From assembly GCF_003252755.1 (NCBI RefSeq), contig NZ_QEPT01000009.1:1-64000 (forward strand): a DNA stretch of 64,000 nt, given 5' to 3'. The notes beneath the pieces are model-generated. The model was not told where the DNA came from and did not search any database. It saw only the letters and a program-made list of their open reading frames with translations. This DNA comes from Haemophilus parainfluenzae (GTDB taxonomy: Bacteria > Pseudomonadota > Gammaproteobacteria > Enterobacterales > Pasteurellaceae). The translations under genes were made by a program, and so were the position numbers. Position 1 is the first letter of the stretch. Every line of letters starts with the position of its first letter. Of this stretch, positions 1 through 7,832 are shown piece by piece.

Positions 1-1680
1 GCGAAAGCCAAAGTATTAGTCATCAAAAATCAACCGTGAATACGGGGACATTTAATGCAAAAGCGCGCGATGAAAAACTCAGTTTTGAGGGCGTTGATGC
101 GAATGCGAAATTGATGGCATTATCAGGTAAAAAAGGGATTGAGATAAAAGGCGTGAAAGACGAAGAGCATCAACGCACAGAAAATAAATCTGTAGGGGGA
201 AGTGTAGGCGTCTTTGTTGGAACCAATGGTAATAGCTATGGAATTGGTATTGAGGGTTCGGTGAATGTGGCTAAGGGCAAGTCGAACTCAGATAGCGAAC
301 GTTGGCAAAATAGTCATTTTACTGCAGATAAAATCATCACGAATAGTGAGGAAGGCGGCTTAAACCTTGATGCGGCGAATCTCAAAGCAAAACGCTGGGA
401 AGCGGACATTCAAAATCTCACTGTCACGAGCCGTCAAGATACAGAGAAATACGAATCCAAACAAACGAGTGCGAGTGCAAGTGGCTCGGTGGCGTATGGT
501 TCAGGTGGTGGCGGCTCAGTGAGTGCATCATACAGTAAAGCGAAAGTGGATTATGCTCAAGTAAAAGAGCAAGCCGGCATTAGTGTGGGTGAGGATGGCA
601 TGGATGTCGCTGTTCATCACCACACGCAATTAAATGGTGCGATTATTGAAAGTGATGCTGATGCAAGTAAAAACCGCTTTAAAACCCAATCAATCTCGAC
701 AACAGATATTGAAAATAAAAGTGAGATTAAAACCGAAAGTGCAAGCATTAGTGCAGGCAGTGGTGGAGTGAATCCAATGCAGGCGCTTAGCAGTGCCTTG
801 AGCTTGCTTGGCAATAGTCATGAAAGTGAACATAGCCAAACCAAATCAGCTATCAGTGGCAACATTCAGATAGAGACCGAAACACCGGAAAATCTGACCG
901 CACTTTCACGTGACACAAAAAATGCGAATCAACGTGTTGAAAAGCAAGATTTACAAAAAGTGCAAGAACGTCAGGAAATGGCGAAAGTTATCGGTGAGAT
1001 ATCGGAGAATGCGATTAATATCGCCACCTATGAAGAGCGAGAGAAAATCAACAAGCTAGGGCTTGAGAAGTTTAAGCTGGAAGAGCAAGAAAAAGCGTTG
1101 AAGGGACAAGCGGGTAATGAACAACAGCTTGCCGCCATTAAGCAACAGCTGACAAGTGTTCAAACAGAAATCACAAAAACGCAAGATGAAATCGACCGCG
1201 CTTACGGCATTGGTAGTGAAAAAGGCATGGCGATTCGAGCGGTGACGGCAGCATTACAAGCAGCGGCACAAAACGATACCGCAGGCAGTCTTGTTGCACT
1301 GGCTTCACCTTATCTCAATCAAACCATCCACGAGATGACGGCGGGTGATACCGCAAAAGCCAAGGCGACGAATCTGATGGCGCATGCGCTGCTTTCTGCA
1401 GTGGAGTTCCAAGTGACAGGCAAAGACCCATTGACGGGCGCAATTGCAGGAGTGACAGGTGAAGCAACGGCTGAAATCATCGCGAGAGCTTATGGCAAAC
1501 CGGTCAGTGAATTAACGGCAAATGAGAAGGAAAACATTAGCACGTTAAGTCAATTGGCAGGCGGATTGGCTGCAGCATTGACGGCGAAAGCAAATGGCAC
1601 CCTAACGGAACAAGGAGGGAGTTTCCTTGCGGCAACTTCTGGAGCTGAGACGGCTAAAAGGGCGGTGGAGAATAATTACC
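1..1680 (+). repeat. long direct repeat, copy 1
   Basis: Near-identical to 4511-6193 with an offset of 4,510 bases. Substitutions are few over the first ~970 bases and become denser towards the VENN codons, where similarity ends abruptly and the toxins diverge. A one-codon length difference occurs near 1500. Confidence 0.95.
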
Positions 1681-2639
1681 TAAGTGTTGCAGATGTTGAG
1701 AATCTCATTCGGGAACTGAGTAAAGCACAAAAAGAAGGCCGTGATACTAAACCGATTTTAGAGAAATACGAAGGGATTAGTGAAGAAAACCGCCAGCAAC
1801 TTATAGCGTGTAATGGTAATGTGGCTTGTGAAACGGCACATTTACATGAAATGAATACAGGGGCTGAAGAGCTTGAGAGAAATTTAGGGTTCTTTAGTCG
1901 TATGACGGTGTATTACCCAAATGATTTAAATACAGCAAATCGTATTGCACTATCTAATTTAGTTGAACGTGAAAATGCAGAAAGTTTTAGCAAGCTTTCA
2001 GATACAACGAAATTTGGTTTGAATTTGATGGAGGCTGGTACAGCAATAGGTCTGGGGGCAGTAGCAGGTTCTGCAAAAGCTGGATTAAGCAATGTTAAGA
2101 GCTTAATTAATGGAAAAAATAAAGCTTATCCGACTTCAGGAATGGATGGATATAAGCGTACTAATGTTGGGGATGAGGATTATCCAGAAGGCATTCATTT
2201 CAGTATGAATTTGAAAAATCACCTAATCCAAGGGGAAGGTATTAATCAACGAAGAGGTGTTGCTGGAGGACACAATAGAGAAAACTTCCTAAATACTCTT
2301 TCCCAGGGAGGCGGTCGAATCGTTAAGGAGGAATCAACAAATGTTGATGGTATTACTCGTATTCATTATGAAATTCCAAGATTAGGAAGAGACGGTAAAC
2401 CTGATGGGACTTATAAAGCAATATCTAGCCCTAAAACGGTTTATGATCCTATCAAATTCTCAGATCATGAGATGCTTGAAATGGGGCAAAAGGCTGTAGC
2501 TAAAGGATATGTTAGTAGTGTTAAAGCAAGTAATAATTATTTAAAAAATTATCAAGATTCCCAGCAAATTAATGGGATAAAATTTCGTTATTATATTGAT
2601 AAAGATACTAAAGGAGTAACAAATGTACACCCAGAATAG
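1..2639 (+). CDS. cdiA: CdiA/FHA-type exoprotein, 3' part (5' end outside window), EndoU-like C-terminal toxin
   Basis: The reading frame is open from base 3 and has no start in the window, so this is the 3' end of a longer two-partner-secretion exoprotein. The visible part carries late FHA repeats, a coiled-coil-rich stretch, the pretoxin region and a VENN motif (VENNYL, about 1667-1684), which in CdiA proteins marks the start of the variable toxin. The toxin part (about 320 residues) has an HL..GEG segment near 2220, a GGHN motif near 2265 and a later KT.YDP..FSD block. These resemble the bacterial EndoU RNase family (PF14436), in which His residues are catalytic. The family call is by eye. 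The first 1,680 bases are almost identical to 4511-6193. The gene overlaps its immunity gene by 17 bases. Confidence 0.85.
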   Translation, partial: ESQSISHQKSTVNTGTFNAKARDEKLSFEGVDANAKLMALSGKKGIEIKGVKDEEHQRTENKSVGGSVGVFVGTNGNSYGIGIEGSVNVAKGKSNSDSERWQNSHFTADKIITNSEEGGLNLDAANLKAKRWEADIQNLTVTSRQDTEKYESKQTSASASGSVAYGSGGGGSVSASYSKAKVDYAQVKEQAGISVGEDGMDVAVHHHTQLNGAIIESDADASKNRFKTQSISTTDIENKSEIKTESASISAGSGGVNPMQALSSALSLLGNSHESEHSQTKSAISGNIQIETETPENLTALSRDTKNANQRVEKQDLQKVQERQEMAKVIGEISENAINIATYEEREKINKLGLEKFKLEEQEKALKGQAGNEQQLAAIKQQLTSVQTEITKTQDEIDRAYGIGSEKGMAIRAVTAALQAAAQNDTAGSLVALASPYLNQTIHEMTAGDTAKAKATNLMAHALLSAVEFQVTGKDPLTGAIAGVTGEATAEIIARAYGKPVSELTANEKENISTLSQLAGGLAAALTAKANGTLTEQGGSFLAATSGAETAKRAVENNYLSVADVENLIRELSKAQKEGRDTKPILEKYEGISEENRQQLIACNGNVACETAHLHEMNTGAEELERNLGFFSRMTVYYPNDLNTANRIALSNLVERENAESFSKLSDTTKFGLNLMEAGTAIGLGAVAGSAKAGLSNVKSLINGKNKAYPTSGMDGYKRTNVGDEDYPEGIHFSMNLKNHLIQGEGINQRRGVAGGHNRENFLNTLSQGGGRIVKEESTNVDGITRIHYEIPRLGRDGKPDGTYKAISSPKTVYDPIKFSDHEMLEMGQKAVAKGYVSSVKASNNYLKNYQDSQQINGIKFRYYIDKDTKGVTNVHPE

Positions 2640-3066
2640 TATTCCCTTATATACAGCCAAAGGAGAAGATTCTCGTAGTCCTTTAAATTTTTTTTATGGT
2701 GGAACAGGTGGCTTAGATGAACCTGAGTTTAGTATAAAAAGCTACTTTAATATTGTTTATTATGAGGGAGATTTTTTAAAAGCTATTTATTCTGTTCTGG
2801 TAGAAAAGGATGGATTCTGTGAGGAGGGAGCAGATTGCTATTACCCTGATATGAATAGCCCATTTCCAGAAGATCACTTTGAAGGGGTAAGGTTTGAGAT
2901 TGGAGGCTTATGTGATCCTAGATATCAGGTTCATGTATCTGAAGAAATCTGCTTTATGTATTTTAAAAAAGCATGTGAACGTTTTTTGGAATTACATCCT
3001 GAAAAAGAATATGCAGAGTTTATTTATGATATTTTAAATAATTGGGAACCATCAAAGATGAAATAA
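2623..3066 (+). CDS. cdiI: CdiI immunity protein for the EndoU-like toxin
   Basis: This 147-residue acidic soluble protein starts inside the last codons of the upstream cdiA (17-base overlap), the usual toxin/immunity coupling. Its start (MYTQNSIPLYTAKG) and its Phe/Tyr- and Asp-rich middle resemble proteins annotated as ribonuclease toxin immunity protein CdiI, which neutralise EndoU-type CDI toxins in the cytoplasm. It has no signal peptide or membrane segment, as expected for a protein blocking a cytoplasmic RNase. Position gives the role with good confidence. The family match is recognition without a search. Confidence 0.75.
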   Translation: MYTQNSIPLYTAKGEDSRSPLNFFYGGTGGLDEPEFSIKSYFNIVYYEGDFLKAIYSVLVEKDGFCEEGADCYYPDMNSPFPEDHFEGVRFEIGGLCDPRYQVHVSEEICFMYFKKACERFLELHPEKEYAEFIYDILNNWEPSKMK

Positions 3067-3113
3067 AAGTCAAAATTTATGTCTGTTTTTATAGGTAAGT
3101 TAATAATATAAGA

Positions 3114-3442
3114 GTGCTAGAAAAAATAATGGATATATTTAAATTTTTTGAAAATGTTGTTTATCCTAGGGTGATTGAAAAATTCGGAGTTGTTCAAGTT
3201 GATTTTGAGAAAGAGGGAGATTTTGGTTATTTAACTAGATTTGACTTATATTCAAATAAAAAACGACAACTATTGAGCTCTGGAGTAGTCATTGGGTAGG
3301 ATTGGAAATATATAAATTAGAAAATAGGGATATAGATATTATATATAACAAAATGATTTCTCCTGAGGAAGTATCAGAAAAAGATTTTTTTGAATTTATG
3401 GAGGTTTTATTTAATGTGATTAGTGAAAATCTGTTTTTATAG
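3114..3442 (+). pseudogene. frameshifted orphan immunity-like gene
   Basis: A frame opening at GTG 3114 (ATG 3129 is the likelier original start, MDIFKFFENVVYP) stops at 3299. Past an A6 tract at 3258-3263, the frame one base back continues without a stop to TAG 3440-3442 and reads ..LWSSHWVGLEIYKLENRDID... Adding one A to the tract joins the halves into an acidic protein of about 105 residues with the size and composition of polymorphic-toxin immunity proteins. It lies directly behind a cdiA/cdiI pair and before the uptake-signal hairpin, so it is probably an orphan immunity gene broken by loss of one A. I cannot assign a family. Confidence 0.6.
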
Positions 3443-3454
3443 CTTGGATATATC

Positions 3455-3512
3455 AAGAGCGGCTAATTTTTAAAGAGTTTTTGAACCTCTCAAAAATTGA
3501 CCGCACTTTTTG
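3455..3512 (+). repeat. inverted uptake-signal hairpin, copy 1 (probable terminator)
   Basis: Imperfect palindrome ending the first cdiA/cdiI module. The right arm carries a perfect uptake-signal core in inverse orientation (ACCGCACTT) followed by a T run. The left arm is degenerate (GAGCGGCTAATTTTT). It is the first of eight related elements in the array. Confidence 0.8.
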
Positions 3513-3535
3513 TATTTTTAGAGCTGTTTATCTTT

Positions 3536-3571
3536 AAGCAAATCTTATAATTCCACATCCAACTTCGCGTA
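3536..3571 (-). repeat. scar of the purT 3' end
   Basis: About 35 bases match the end of purT near 28,270-28,306. On the minus strand they encode YAKLDVEL-stop, against YAKLDVKL-stop in the real gene. The hairpin just before it is also placed as the hairpin downstream of the real purT. The first cdiA module therefore probably once abutted purT, and the rest of the array was inserted or duplicated between them. Confidence 0.7.
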
Positions 3572-3642
3572 GTAACGCTACCAAGCGGAAAACAAGTCAA
3601 AATATTTTATCCGAAGGTGCACAGCTGGAGAGTGAAGCGAAG

Positions 3643-6600
3643 TTGATGGCTATCGCGGAAAACGACCTTGTGCTGAATGGCGCAAAAGAAAGCCGAGATT
3701 TTGAAGAGTTTCATAAAACGAAAAGCGGAAGCGTGGCGAAGGTAACGAAAACCAGCCTTGACCAACAACAATCCGTTACTCAAGTCGGCACACAGGTGAG
3801 TGGTAAAGACGTGGTTCTTTCAGCAGGTCATGATGTAAAGGCGAAAGGCATTCAGGCTATTGCGGATGATAATCTCCATGTTCAGTCTGGACATGATGTT
3901 GATATTGCAGCAGATACCAATCATTTCAAAAATAAGCGCGTGGAAACTAAGAAAACGTCAGGGGTATTCACAGGCGGTGGTATTGGCATTACCTTTGGTT
4001 CAAAATCAGAAAAACACGATTATGAGACAGAAGGTTGGACACAATCAGATGCACGTAGCACGCTAGGTTCAATGAATGGCAATATCACAGTGAGTGCGGG
4101 TAATCATACAAATGTTCTTGGTGCGGATATGATTACACCACGCACAAATCGAATTGATATTGAAGGCGCAAGTGTGAAGGTCGAAGCCGGAAAAGATATT
4201 ATTGAAAGTAAAGAGGGGCATGAGTATAAACAATCAGGCGTGACGATTGCCTTGAGTACACCGGTGACCGATATGGCACAAGCGGCTTATAACAGTGTGA
4301 AGCGAGCCAAGCAGGTGAGCAATTCAAAACTTCAAGCGCTTTATGCCATGAAAGCCGGAGAAGAGGCTTTCATGGCTGCTCAAAATGTGAGTAAGGTAGC
4401 GGAAACCTTGGATGCCTTAAGAGCCGGTAATATGCAGAATACTGGGACGACATCCAGCCCAAGTGTGAAAATTAGTATTGGTTATGGCAGCCAAAAACAA
4501 ACTCAAACCAGCGAAAGCCAAAGTATTAGTCATCAAAAATCAACCGTGAATACGGGGACATTTAATGCAAAAGCGCGCGATGAAAAACTCAGTTTTGAGG
4601 GCGTTGATGCGAATGCGAAATTGATGGCATTATCAGGTAAAAAAGGGATTGAGATAAAAGGCGTGAAAGACGAAGAGCATCAACGCACAGAAAATAAATC
4701 TGTAGGGGGAAGTGTAGGCGTCTTTGTTGGAACCAATGGTAATAGCTATGGAATTGGTATTGAGGGTTCGGTGAATGTGGCTAAGGGCAAGTCGAACTCA
4801 GATAGCGAACGTTGGCAAAATAGTCATTTTACTGCAGATAAAATCATCACGAATAGTGAGGAAGGCGGCTTAAACCTTGATGCGGCGAATCTCAAAGCAA
4901 AACGCTGGGAAGCGGACATTCAAAATCTCACTGTCACGAGCCGTCAAGATACAGAGAAATACGAATCCAAACAAACGGGTGCGAGTGCAAGTGGCTCGGT
5001 GGCGTATGGTTCAGGTGGCGGAGCTTCGGTGAGTGCATCATACAGTAAAGCGAAAGTGGATTATGCTCAAGTAAAAGAGCAAGCCGGTATTCGTGTGGGT
5101 GAGGATGGAATGGATGTTACCGTTCATCACCACACGCAATTAAATGGTGCGATTATTGAAAGTGATGCTGATGCAAGTAAAAACCGCTTTAAAACCCAAT
5201 CAATCGCGACAACAGATATTGAAAATAAAAGTGAGATTAAAACCGAAAGTGCAAGTATTAGTGCAGGCAGTGGTGGTGTGAATCCAATGCAGGCGCTTAG
5301 CAGTGCGTTGAGCTTGCTTGGCAATAGTCATGAAAGTGAACATAGCCAAACCAAATCAGCCATCAGTGGCAACATTCAGATAGACACCGAAACACCGGAA
5401 AATCTAACCGCACTTTCACGGGATACCAAAAATGCGAATCAACGTGTTGAAAAGCAAGATTTACAAAAAGTACAAGAGCGCCAAGAAATGGCGAAAGTGA
5501 TAGGCGACATCAGCAACAACGCGATTAATATTGCCACCTATGAAGAGCGTGAGAAAATCAACAAGCTAGGGCTTGAGAAGTTTAAGCTGGAAGAGCAAGA
5601 AAAAGCCTTGCAGGGACAAGCGGGTAATGAACAACAGCTTGCAGCCATTAAGCAACAGCTAACAAACGTTCAAACAGAAATTACGAAAACGCAAGGTGAA
5701 ATCGACCGCACTTACGGCATAGGTAGTGAAAAGGGCATGGCGATTCGAGCAGTAACAGCAGCATTGCAAGCAGCGGCACAAAACGATACCGCAGGCAGTC
5801 TTGTTACTCTTGCTTCACCTTATCTCAACAAAACCATCCACGAGATGACGGCGGGTGACACGGCAAAAGACAAAGCTGCGAATCTAATGGCACATGCGCT
5901 GCTTTCTGCAGTGGAGTTTCAAGTGACAGGCAAAGACCCATTGACGGGGGCTGTGGCAGGGGTGACAGGAGAAGTGACTGCACAAATCCTTACGCAGGCA
6001 ATCTATAATAAAACGCCAAATCAACTTACGGCAAATGAGAAGGAAAACATTAGCACGTTAAGTCAGTTGGCGGGCGGATTAGCTGCAGCATTGACAGCGA
6101 AAGCGAATGGCACCACAGCGGAACAAGAGGGGAGTTTCCTTGCGGCAACTTCTGGAGCAGAGACGGCTAAAAGGGCGGTGGAGAATAATTACCTTTCTAA
6201 GGATGATTGGGATAATTACCGCAGAGACCTTCAAAATTGCCAAGGAAATAAACAGTGTCAAATGGATATTAATAAAAAATATGCAAAACTTGACTCTGAA
6301 AAATATGCTGATTTAGTGGCAGCTTGTAAATTAGGCGGAAGTTCTTCTAAATGTCAAACAATGTCTGAAGAAGCTAGAGATGGTGTTGACTATGCTGTAC
6401 AAGAATTTTATAAACCGATGTTTGATGGGCGTAATGAATTATGGTTAAGGCAGCGTATAGAGCAAGGTTATTCCGATAGTAAAAAAGAACCAAGTGTTGC
6501 ACTTTTAGGTGATGAGTCACTTAATAATTTAAATGACATGGCTAAGAATCCTAAAGTTTTAAAAAAATTAAAATCTGATGAGAATTTACGGAAAGAATTT

Positions 6601-7278
6601 ATTGATGCAGTTGATGAATCAACATTAGCAGTTAGGATGGAAAAAAGCAATGCGTATGAGTTTGGAGAAGGGCTTTCAAAGTACAAGAATTTGGTTGATC
6701 TTACTGATCTCACAGGTGGTTATAAATACTTTAACCGAGAAATTCCTCTCGAATCGGTATACCCTGAAACTTTCATTGCTCCTTTTGCCCTGAGGGGAGC
6801 GCAAGCAATATCTTCAGCTGAAGGATTAATTGTTCAAGGCACCTCAAAAGTATTGCCTAGAGTAGGCATGGTTGCAGAGAAATATCCTTTACTTTCTGAA
6901 TTAGTTGTTTCTGGAGCTATAAATACAGGATATCAACTGTCATCAAAGAAAGAATTTAGTGGGGATGACTTATTAAAAGCAGAATTATCTACATTGTTCA
7001 ATAGAAACAAATCTCTAGGTCAACAAACCGCAATTAATATTGGGCTTAATGTTATGGCTACAACAAAACCAGAGGATTATGGTTGGAATGCAATCAGTGC
7101 TGTTACTGGAACCTTAGGTTCAGCTGCGGTATCTAATGGATTATCGAAAGTAAATATATCGCCTTCAATAAATAAAATGATTGTTCCCACAGGTTCAGCT
7201 ATTACAAGTGAATATTTAGGTGATGCAGAAAAACTGAAACAACACTACAGATTTCTCGAGGAAAAATATGCTAAATAA
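3643..7278 (+). CDS. displaced cdiA 3' segment, VENN-type toxin with membrane-associated features
   Basis: A 1,211-residue frame without ESPR, signal peptide or TPS domain, so it cannot be exported alone. The frame is open upstream to 3538 and the upstream codons already look like FHA sequence, so this is a 3' fragment of a cdiA gene rather than a new gene. TTG 3643/ATG 3646 is nominal and lacks a convincing ribosome site. It contains FHA repeats, the duplicated pretoxin block and VENNYLS (about 6180-6200). The toxin part of ~360 residues has two Cys-containing helices early on and a hydrophobic, Gly/Ala-rich later part without recognised nuclease motifs. Its immunity protein is a membrane protein, which suggests a toxin acting at the inner membrane. 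That last step is inference. Confidence 0.75.
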   Translation: MMAIAENDLVLNGAKESRDFEEFHKTKSGSVAKVTKTSLDQQQSVTQVGTQVSGKDVVLSAGHDVKAKGIQAIADDNLHVQSGHDVDIAADTNHFKNKRVETKKTSGVFTGGGIGITFGSKSEKHDYETEGWTQSDARSTLGSMNGNITVSAGNHTNVLGADMITPRTNRIDIEGASVKVEAGKDIIESKEGHEYKQSGVTIALSTPVTDMAQAAYNSVKRAKQVSNSKLQALYAMKAGEEAFMAAQNVSKVAETLDALRAGNMQNTGTTSSPSVKISIGYGSQKQTQTSESQSISHQKSTVNTGTFNAKARDEKLSFEGVDANAKLMALSGKKGIEIKGVKDEEHQRTENKSVGGSVGVFVGTNGNSYGIGIEGSVNVAKGKSNSDSERWQNSHFTADKIITNSEEGGLNLDAANLKAKRWEADIQNLTVTSRQDTEKYESKQTGASASGSVAYGSGGGASVSASYSKAKVDYAQVKEQAGIRVGEDGMDVTVHHHTQLNGAIIESDADASKNRFKTQSIATTDIENKSEIKTESASISAGSGGVNPMQALSSALSLLGNSHESEHSQTKSAISGNIQIDTETPENLTALSRDTKNANQRVEKQDLQKVQERQEMAKVIGDISNNAINIATYEEREKINKLGLEKFKLEEQEKALQGQAGNEQQLAAIKQQLTNVQTEITKTQGEIDRTYGIGSEKGMAIRAVTAALQAAAQNDTAGSLVTLASPYLNKTIHEMTAGDTAKDKAANLMAHALLSAVEFQVTGKDPLTGAVAGVTGEVTAQILTQAIYNKTPNQLTANEKENISTLSQLAGGLAAALTAKANGTTAEQEGSFLAATSGAETAKRAVENNYLSKDDWDNYRRDLQNCQGNKQCQMDINKKYAKLDSEKYADLVAACKLGGSSSKCQTMSEEARDGVDYAVQEFYKPMFDGRNELWLRQRIEQGYSDSKKEPSVALLGDESLNNLNDMAKNPKVLKKLKSDENLRKEFIDAVDESTLAVRMEKSNAYEFGEGLSKYKNLVDLTDLTGGYKYFNREIPLESVYPETFIAPFALRGAQAISSAEGLIVQGTSKVLPRVGMVAEKYPLLSELVVSGAINTGYQLSSKKEFSGDDLLKAELSTLFNRNKSLGQQTAINIGLNVMATTKPEDYGWNAISAVTGTLGSAAVSNGLSKVNISPSINKMIVPTGSAITSEYLGDAEKLKQHYRFLEEKYAK
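4511..6193 (+). repeat. long direct repeat, copy 2
   Basis: Second copy of the FHA-repeat/pretoxin block seen at 1-1680. The right boundary is the VENNYL motif. The left boundary of the duplication is not visible because copy 1 runs off the window. Confidence 0.95.
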
Positions 7279-7513
7279 GCTTAGGAAAAATTTATGGTTT
7301 AGCAATCTAGTGTTATTTTCTCTTTTATATTTATTATTTATCTCTAGAGATATAATTTTCTCTCTATTTATATATTTTAAATTTAATGAGATATATTGGA
7401 ATTCAGATACATTTAAAGAGGCGTTGACCCCAACACTAGCTATGTATTTACCTCTTGGATTTCTTGATTTTGCAATAAAATTTCATAGGAAAACCAAAGA
7501 TAAAAAATATTAG
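7268..7513 (+). CDS. small membrane immunity protein
   Basis: This 81-residue protein overlaps the end of the preceding toxin frame by 11 bases. It has two predicted membrane helices (around residues 11-37 and 52-68) and a basic C-terminus (RKTKDKKY). Small two-helix membrane proteins directly behind a CdiA-CT are the usual immunity partners of pore-forming or membrane-targeted CDI toxins. No family recognised. The role rests on position and topology. Confidence 0.65.
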   Translation: MLNKLRKNLWFSNLVLFSLLYLLFISRDIIFSLFIYFKFNEIYWNSDTFKEALTPTLAMYLPLGFLDFAIKFHRKTKDKKY

Positions 7514-7593
7514 GAATATATCAAGAATGGTTTATTTATAGGTTATTCTTTGTTTGATATTTAAACAGACTACAATTTAAAATACTGAAGTAC

Positions 7594-7650
7594 AAAGTGC
7601 GGTCAATTTTCAAAGAGTTTTAAAACTTCTCGAAAATTGACCGCACTTTT
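7594..7650 (+). repeat. inverted uptake-signal hairpin, copy 2 (probable terminator)
   Basis: Both arms carry a perfect uptake-signal core (AAGTGCGGTCAATTTTC and its inverse) around an inner AAAGAGTTTTAAAACTTCT segment, followed by T residues. It closes the membrane-toxin module. Confidence 0.9.
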
Positions 7651-7684
7651 ACAAGTAAAACGTATCACGATAATATTAATAGCC

Positions 7685-7712
7685 TTGGTAGATGTGGCAG
7701 TATTTTTATAAT
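7685..7712 (+). promoter_or_regulatory. candidate promoter of the full-length cdiA
   Basis: The 319-base gap 7514-7832 holds the hairpin and then this candidate: TTGGTA at 7685-7690, 16 bases, and a perfect TATAAT at 7707-7712. It would leave a leader of about 115 bases ending in AAAGGAAATTAAAAA before ATG 7833. No other gene is seen in the gap. Confidence 0.5.
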
Positions 7713-7832
7713 TTAGAACCAGTCATGTAACAACCGGATTTAATGTGAGCTACCGTTTTTAATGCTTATGCTTTCAGATTAGTGAATGAATTAAAACTAA
7801 ACAGAATTTAAAACTTTAAAGGAAATTAAAAA

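Noticed and set aside
617-814. Minus-strand ORF within the first cdiA fragment, with a near-twin at 5127-5324
   Set aside because: It lies wholly within strongly coding FHA sequence on the other strand. The twin exists only because the plus-strand gene is duplicated.
3255-3266. Programmed -1 frameshift site in the broken immunity gene
   Set aside because: The A6 run is in phase AAA AAA C, not the A AAA AAC phase of typical slippery heptamers, and no clear downstream stimulator is seen. Simple loss of one A is more economical.
7730-7765. CRP site before the full-length cdiA (AATGTGAGCTACC)
   Set aside because: Only the left half matches. The right half (TTTTTA) lacks the TCACA core.
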